Positions 6,331-9,862 of a DNA stretch of 9,862 nt are shown one piece after another (the stretch's first letter is position 1; every line of letters starts with the position of its first letter). Origin of the DNA: CAYRZF01 sp964428805. Its GTDB lineage: Bacteria > Methylomirabilota > Methylomirabilia > Rokubacteriales > CSP1-6. The translations under genes and the position numbers were made by a program. Below the pieces are notes generated by a model that was not told the origin of the DNA, did no database searches, and saw only the letters and a list, made by a program, of their open reading frames with translations. The stretch is taken from NCBI GenBank assembly GCA_964428805.1, contig CAYRZF010000083.1:1-9862 (forward strand), given 5' to 3'.

Positions 6331-6550
6331 CACTTGGGGCAAATCTGACGTGATGTCTTTGTCATCGGCGCTGCCACACCCCGGGAGTCATTAGGGCTCT
6401 GGCGGCAAGGAAAAATCGGCTGAGCGCTGAAACTCCGCGCGCTTCATCGCCCTGTGGCACGACGAGCCGGCGGCCCTCGAAGCCCGGGCTGAGCGCCGCG
6501 GCGCCAGGATTTCGAGACAGCAGGGGCGAGAGCGAAAGGAAACAACGCGA
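6331..6550. other. Non-coding spacer between the terminator and the promoter region
   Basis: I see no believable gene here. It contains two perfect palindromes, AGCCCGGGCT at 6481-6490 and GCGCCGCGGCGC at 6493-6504, and a 10-base direct repeat GGCTGAGCGC at 6418-6427 and 6487-6496. On the minus strand a short T-run (6416-6411 region) follows a weak GCGC-armed hairpin. These could be remnants of a second terminator. None is strong enough to name. Confidence 0.4.
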
Positions 6551-6590
6551 CGGGCGTGATCGTCGAATGATCTCTCGACGATCCCGCCCG
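6551..6590 (-). terminator. Rho-independent-type terminator of the decaheme cytochrome-porin unit
   Basis: Two 16-base arms (6551-6566 and 6575-6590) pair with one mismatch (6557/6584) around an 8-base loop. Read on the minus strand, the hairpin begins ten bases after the porin stop codon (6603-6601) and is followed by a moderately T-rich stretch (TCGCGTTGTTTCCTTT). The U-tract is imperfect, but stem strength and position make transcription termination the best explanation. Confidence 0.75.
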
Positions 6591-6600
6591 GCCGCAGAGA

Positions 6601-8850
6601 CTACTTGAAGTTGTAGGCGAGCGTCAGGCCCAGGATGTGGGCGTCGTAGTTCCTGGCGTCGTTGCCGAGCCAGACAGAGCCCGTGGTGCCGGCCAGTTGC
6701 GGAATGAATGGCGTCAGGTCGTCGGTGCGCCAGTCGTTCTTCCTGAACTGCTCGAAGGTGTAGAAGAGCGAGGCCGTCCACGATTTCGAGAAGTGGTAGC
6801 GGAGCGCGGTGGTGAACATGACGAGCAGATCGTCGGCCGCCGGCATCCGCTTCGGCAGCAAGCCGGGAACGGCGAGGACCGCGCCCGGAAGGGTGGCGCT
6901 CGTCAGGCGCGTTTCTCGGGTTCCGGACGACGTCGAGTAGTTCGCGCCGAAGGTCCAGTCGAGCACGTTCGGGATCAGCGCCGCCTTGCCCTCGACATGG
7001 AAGGTGTCGACGGTGTCCTTCATGTTCGTGATCCAGTCAGAGTTGATGCTTGAGGGATTGGCAAAACCCCCGGCGCCACGGTTCTTCAGATTCCTGTCGT
7101 CCACCTCGTGCACGTAGCCGGCCGAGAACGAGAGGCGCTCGGACGGACTCCAGCCGAAGTCGATCCCCGCCGACCAGCTCGTTTCCCACAGCAGGCCGAA
7201 CGCGGAACGGAGGTAGTCGTCGTAGCGATAGCTGGCCGTGGGCGTCACCGAGAGGGTGTCGAGCGGCATGAACTGGAGCAGGAGATCCACGCGCTGACGA
7301 TCACGCTCGGCCTCGTCGACCTTGCGGAACAGGAACCCGTTGGTCGGGTGTACCGTGCGGTCGTACTCGGCGTCCCGCCTGAACGACGGCTTGTAGGTGA
7401 GCCGAGCCATGAGCCAGTCGAACGGCGTGGCGTCGATCGCCGCCTTGGCAAAGTATTCGTCGCTCTCCCGGACCTCGCGTTCCGGGCCCCGGTTCCACCG
7501 CTCCCAGCCGGCGCCGATCGTCATGGCCACGGGTTGGGCGATCTGGTACCGCGCGTCGACGTCTGCGTTGTGGCGCGCGAAGCTCTGCCGTTTGGCGACA
7601 TCGACGCCGCGAGTGGGGCTGAGGACGCCGCCGACGACGGTCGCCCGGTCGGAGACGACCTCAGCCGGGAAGGAGATCTGATCGCTATCGTCAGCGAGGA
7701 CGTACAGGCGGTACTTGGCCGAGAGCATCAGCGGAAGCGGGAGCGGGCGAGAGGTCGCTTGGAGGTTGAGGTTGAAGGTCTGCACGTTCCCGTTCAGGCT
7801 CTGCTGGGGCAACCTGAGGTCCACATCCCCGGCGATCGTGGGGTTGATCGTGTGGGGGAGGAAGTCCGAGTTCTGGAGCGCGACGCTGTAGATCAAGCTG
7901 CCGGTGATACGGGTCCGAAGCGGCAGGCTCACGCCACCGGCGATATTGAAAGTGTGCGCCATGTTGCTCGGCGGGAGGGAACTCTGGCCGCCCTGGGGCA
8001 CCACACTGTTCACCGCGGTGGGCGACTCGCTGGCCGCGCAGCCGAAGGCGACGCTCCCGCCCACGGGGGCCTGGAAGCAGGGGTTGTCGTACCTCATCCG
8101 GCTTAGGTCGTTCTGGTAGACCGACAGGGTGTAGCCGAACTGGAGCTGCCACGTCTCGCGCGCGAGCGTCCCGCCCAGGCGGAAGTCATGGACGGTCTCC
8201 TCGATGGGCTGGAGCAACTCCAGGAAGTTGCTGCCCGGCGAGCCGAACGACATGCCGAACGGCTTGTTGCCTTCCTTCCGGATCCTCGTGTACTGGGCAG
8301 TGATGTCCAGGTCCGGTGTCGGCGTCAGCTTGAATTGGAGGCGGGCGGTGTCCCAGCGGACTGAGACGTCGTGGAGCTCTCGCGAGGTGGCCTGGCCGTT
8401 GAAGTCGCTCAGGCTCCCGATTGTCGGGGCCGCCCAGACCCCGCGCGAGACCTCGTGCAAGAGCGTGCGGGACGTCGTCGAGAAGACATGAGGGGTCTGG
8501 TCCCAGTCGAACTGGAACCGCCAGAGACCGGTGCGCCCGGCGCGCAGCGAGAACTCTTGGTCCTCCCGCCCCCACTTGGATCCGAGGAACTCCACTGAGT
8601 AGCTCCCGTCGGGGGTAAACATCTTCAACTCGAGCTGCCGGAGGAAGGGCCCCGCCTCGATGTCGCGGTACTCCTCGAACTTGGCCCTCTCCTTGTTCTT
8701 GGGCCCATCGGTCAAGAAGACCTGGCCTCCCGCCTCCACGCTGCCCTCGACGTTCATCCCGGCGAATTGAGTCTGGGCCGGCGCGCTTCCCGCCGCGCCC
8801 AGGACCAGGAGCGCTGAGAGGAAGCACGGCGTCGTCCGTGTCAGTTTCAT
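6601..8850 (-). CDS. MtrB/PioB/DmsF-family outer-membrane beta-barrel porin of a porin-cytochrome conduit
   Basis: This 749-residue protein is expected to form a large outer-membrane barrel that sheathes a decaheme cytochrome. Residues 1-26 are a signal peptide (MKLTRTTP, hydrophobic core, APAQ cleavage region). The mature part is a series of alternating amphipathic strands rich in aromatic residues and Asp/Arg, for example RTGLWRFQFDWDQTP, with a barrel-type end at LGLTLAYNFK. Length lies within the known range, between MtrB and PioB. The N-terminus lacks the CxxC pair of Shewanella MtrB; the only mature cysteines are Cys258 and Cys271, 13 residues apart, perhaps a disulfide in a loop. The ATG at 8850 is chosen because AGGAGG (8862-8857) lies six bases upstream; an in-frame ATG at 8913 would intrude into the decaheme gene. 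The gene follows the decaheme stop by 10 bases and ends at a terminator. The family is secure from strand character plus partner; the physiological substrate is not. Confidence 0.88.
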   Translation of the reverse strand: MKLTRTTPCFLSALLVLGAAGSAPAQTQFAGMNVEGSVEAGGQVFLTDGPKNKERAKFEEYRDIEAGPFLRQLELKMFTPDGSYSVEFLGSKWGREDQEFSLRAGRTGLWRFQFDWDQTPHVFSTTSRTLLHEVSRGVWAAPTIGSLSDFNGQATSRELHDVSVRWDTARLQFKLTPTPDLDITAQYTRIRKEGNKPFGMSFGSPGSNFLELLQPIEETVHDFRLGGTLARETWQLQFGYTLSVYQNDLSRMRYDNPCFQAPVGGSVAFGCAASESPTAVNSVVPQGGQSSLPPSNMAHTFNIAGGVSLPLRTRITGSLIYSVALQNSDFLPHTINPTIAGDVDLRLPQQSLNGNVQTFNLNLQATSRPLPLPLMLSAKYRLYVLADDSDQISFPAEVVSDRATVVGGVLSPTRGVDVAKRQSFARHNADVDARYQIAQPVAMTIGAGWERWNRGPEREVRESDEYFAKAAIDATPFDWLMARLTYKPSFRRDAEYDRTVHPTNGFLFRKVDEAERDRQRVDLLLQFMPLDTLSVTPTASYRYDDYLRSAFGLLWETSWSAGIDFGWSPSERLSFSAGYVHEVDDRNLKNRGAGGFANPSSINSDWITNMKDTVDTFHVEGKAALIPNVLDWTFGANYSTSSGTRETRLTSATLPGAVLAVPGLLPKRMPAADDLLVMFTTALRYHFSKSWTASLFYTFEQFRKNDWRTDDLTPFIPQLAGTTGSVWLGNDARNYDAHILGLTLAYNFK

Positions 8851-8863
8851 CCCTGGCCTCCTA
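8851..8863 (-). promoter_or_regulatory. Strong ribosome-binding site of the porin gene, overlapping the decaheme stop codon
   Basis: The minus strand reads TAGGAGGCCAGGG and then ATG. The TAG is the decaheme cytochrome stop and its last two bases form part of AGGAGG. This fixes the porin start at 8850 and indicates that the two proteins are translated together from one message. Confidence 0.8.
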
Positions 8864-9838
8864 GCGCTCGAACTTAGAGCCGGACGGGTGGTTGGAGCCA
8901 TGGATGAGGGCATGGCAGTTCGTGCATTGATGGCCCATCACGAATTTCAGCGATGCCGTGTCACCGCGACCGTACATGTTGCTCGGGTGGCCGCTTCCCG
9001 GGGAATGGCACTGCTGGCAGAGCCGCGGCTTGGCGGCCTTCAGCATCTTCTCCCAGTTCGAGCCGTGCGGGTCGTGGCAGTTCGCGCAGCTCTCCTGGAC
9101 CGGCGCGTGTATCCAGAGGAACGGTCCGCGCTTCTCCGTGTGGCAGGTATAGCATGTCTCGTTGACCCCCTGCTCCTTGAGGAGGGCTTGACTGACCGTT
9201 CCGTGCGGGTTGTGGCACGAGGTGCAGGTCATCTTGCCCTCGCGGACCGGCATGTGCGAGGAGCGCATCGTCTGCGCCCGCTTCTGCAGGTGGCACGTGC
9301 CGCAGGTCTCGATCTCGGTCTCCTTGGCGAGCTGCGCCTTGGGCGAGACCTGTTCCATGATCTTGTGGCAGTTGGTGCACGCGACGTCGCGCGACTCGTG
9401 GGCGCTTCCCTGCCAGAAGAGCCGAGCGCCCCTGTTGTGGCAGTCCAGGCACACCTGGTTGCGCTTCTCCACGGGGGTCTTGTCGTTCTTCGCGAAGGTG
9501 ATCAGCCCACCCTTGCCCTTGCCGCCGCCCGCGTCCACGTGCGCCTTGCCGGGGCCGTGGCAGCTCTCGCAGGCATTGGCCTCCTTGGGACTCCGCGCCT
9601 GGAGGAGGAAAAGGCGCCCCATCCTGGTCTTGGAGAACTTGCTGAACGCCTCTTCGTGACAGGCCTTGCAGGTCTCCGCGCCGACGTAGTTGCTGTCCGC
9701 GGGTGCGGCCGCCGCGGCAGCCGGCTTTGCCGGCTGCTGGGCACGGGAGGAGAATGGAAGGCCGAGGACGATCCCGGCGCAGAACACCGCCGCCGCCGAG
9801 GCGACCCCCGCGAACAGCCGCCAGCGCCTACCGGTCAT
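8861..9838 (-). CDS. Decaheme periplasmic c-type cytochrome, DmsE/MtrA/PioA family
   Basis: This 325-residue protein should form the heme wire inserted in the outer-membrane porin encoded next. The N-terminus has an RRWR basic region and hydrophobic core (8-29), with likely cleavage at SRA|QQ, then an Ala/Pro-rich linker. Ten CXXCH motifs begin at residues 57, 90, 130, 154, 179, 205, 229, 251, 274 and 305. There are exactly ten other histidines (100, 147, 195, 212, 244, 258, 284, 303, 313, 317), consistent with bis-histidine ligation of every heme. Length is close to MtrA and DmsE, and the repeated CHNPHG/CHDPHG segments and the GSNHPSG ending are typical of the DmsE branch. The ATG at 9838 is preceded by GAGGAG seven bases away. 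It is followed by the porin gene after 10 bases. Any promoter lies beyond the right edge, since only 24 bases remain. Confidence 0.95.
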   Translation of the reverse strand: MTGRRWRLFAGVASAAAVFCAGIVLGLPFSSRAQQPAKPAAAAAAPADSNYVGAETCKACHEEAFSKFSKTRMGRLFLLQARSPKEANACESCHGPGKAHVDAGGGKGKGGLITFAKNDKTPVEKRNQVCLDCHNRGARLFWQGSAHESRDVACTNCHKIMEQVSPKAQLAKETEIETCGTCHLQKRAQTMRSSHMPVREGKMTCTSCHNPHGTVSQALLKEQGVNETCYTCHTEKRGPFLWIHAPVQESCANCHDPHGSNWEKMLKAAKPRLCQQCHSPGSGHPSNMYGRGDTASLKFVMGHQCTNCHALIHGSNHPSGSKFER

Positions 9839-9862
9839 CGCGTGACTCCTCTCTCCTGCTGG

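Noticed and set aside
6481..6504. Adjacent GC-rich palindromes as a mobile-element end or attachment site
   Set aside because: There is no transposase or integrase, no target-site duplication and no matching copy elsewhere in the window. Short GC palindromes are common in such DNA.
7108..8106. Plus-strand frame of 332 codons opposite the porin gene
   Set aside because: It is antisense to the beta-barrel gene, Arg/Val/Glu-rich without recognisable domains, and without a start signal.
8851..8913. Upstream ATG at 8913 as the porin start
   Set aside because: It would sit inside the decaheme gene and put a polar segment before the signal peptide. AGGAGG is placed correctly for the ATG at 8850.
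1..9862. CRISPR arrays, tRNA or rRNA genes, insertion sequences
   Set aside because: I looked for regularly spaced repeats, tRNA-like cloverleaf segments, rRNA signatures and transposase motifs and saw none.

Overview
The window comes from a GC-rich Gram-negative bacterium: it encodes an outer-membrane beta-barrel, Tat- and Sec-exported periplasmic redox proteins and at least 18 c-type heme sites. The gene types and codon style would fit an uncultured lineage such as Methylomirabilota/Rokubacteria or a deltaproteobacterial relative, but this is a guess; no rRNA or marker gene is present. Every gene I can support is on the minus strand, so the locus reads from right to left.

Right part (9838 to 6601): a two-gene unit. 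First comes a DmsE/MtrA/PioA-type decaheme periplasmic cytochrome. Ten bases after its stop comes an MtrB/PioB/DmsF-type outer-membrane porin. Together they look like a porin-cytochrome conduit that carries electrons across the outer membrane. A strong hairpin at 6551-6590, just past the porin stop, looks like the end of this unit.

Middle (about 6600 to 6019): nearly 600 bases with no convincing full-length gene. It holds the terminator, several palindromes, a good match to a sigma-54 (-24/-12) promoter at 6201-6185 pointing into the next operon, and a possible short upstream ORF ending in an ATGA overlap with the next gene.

Left part (6018 to the left edge): a tightly packed six-gene operon with junctions from an 8-bp overlap to an 8-bp gap. 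In order: a membrane-anchored pentaheme cytochrome, a Tat-exported molybdopterin-family protein, a protein with four [4Fe-4S] clusters, a ten-helix NrfD/PsrC-type membrane protein, a tiny two-helix membrane protein, and a cytochrome c with at least three heme domains that runs off the left edge. The first four have the composition and order of the Qrc menaquinone reductase (qrcABCD) and resemble the core of alternative complex III (Act). The two extra genes resemble the accessory membrane and cytochrome c subunits of Act-type complexes in kind, not demonstrably in sequence.

Inferred working model: the Qrc/Act-like complex moves electrons between the quinone pool and periplasmic hemes, and the decaheme-porin pair connects the periplasm to an extracellular donor or acceptor such as iron or another insoluble or surface-bound compound. 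Direction (Fe(II) oxidation with reverse quinone reduction, or extracellular respiration) cannot be read from the sequence.
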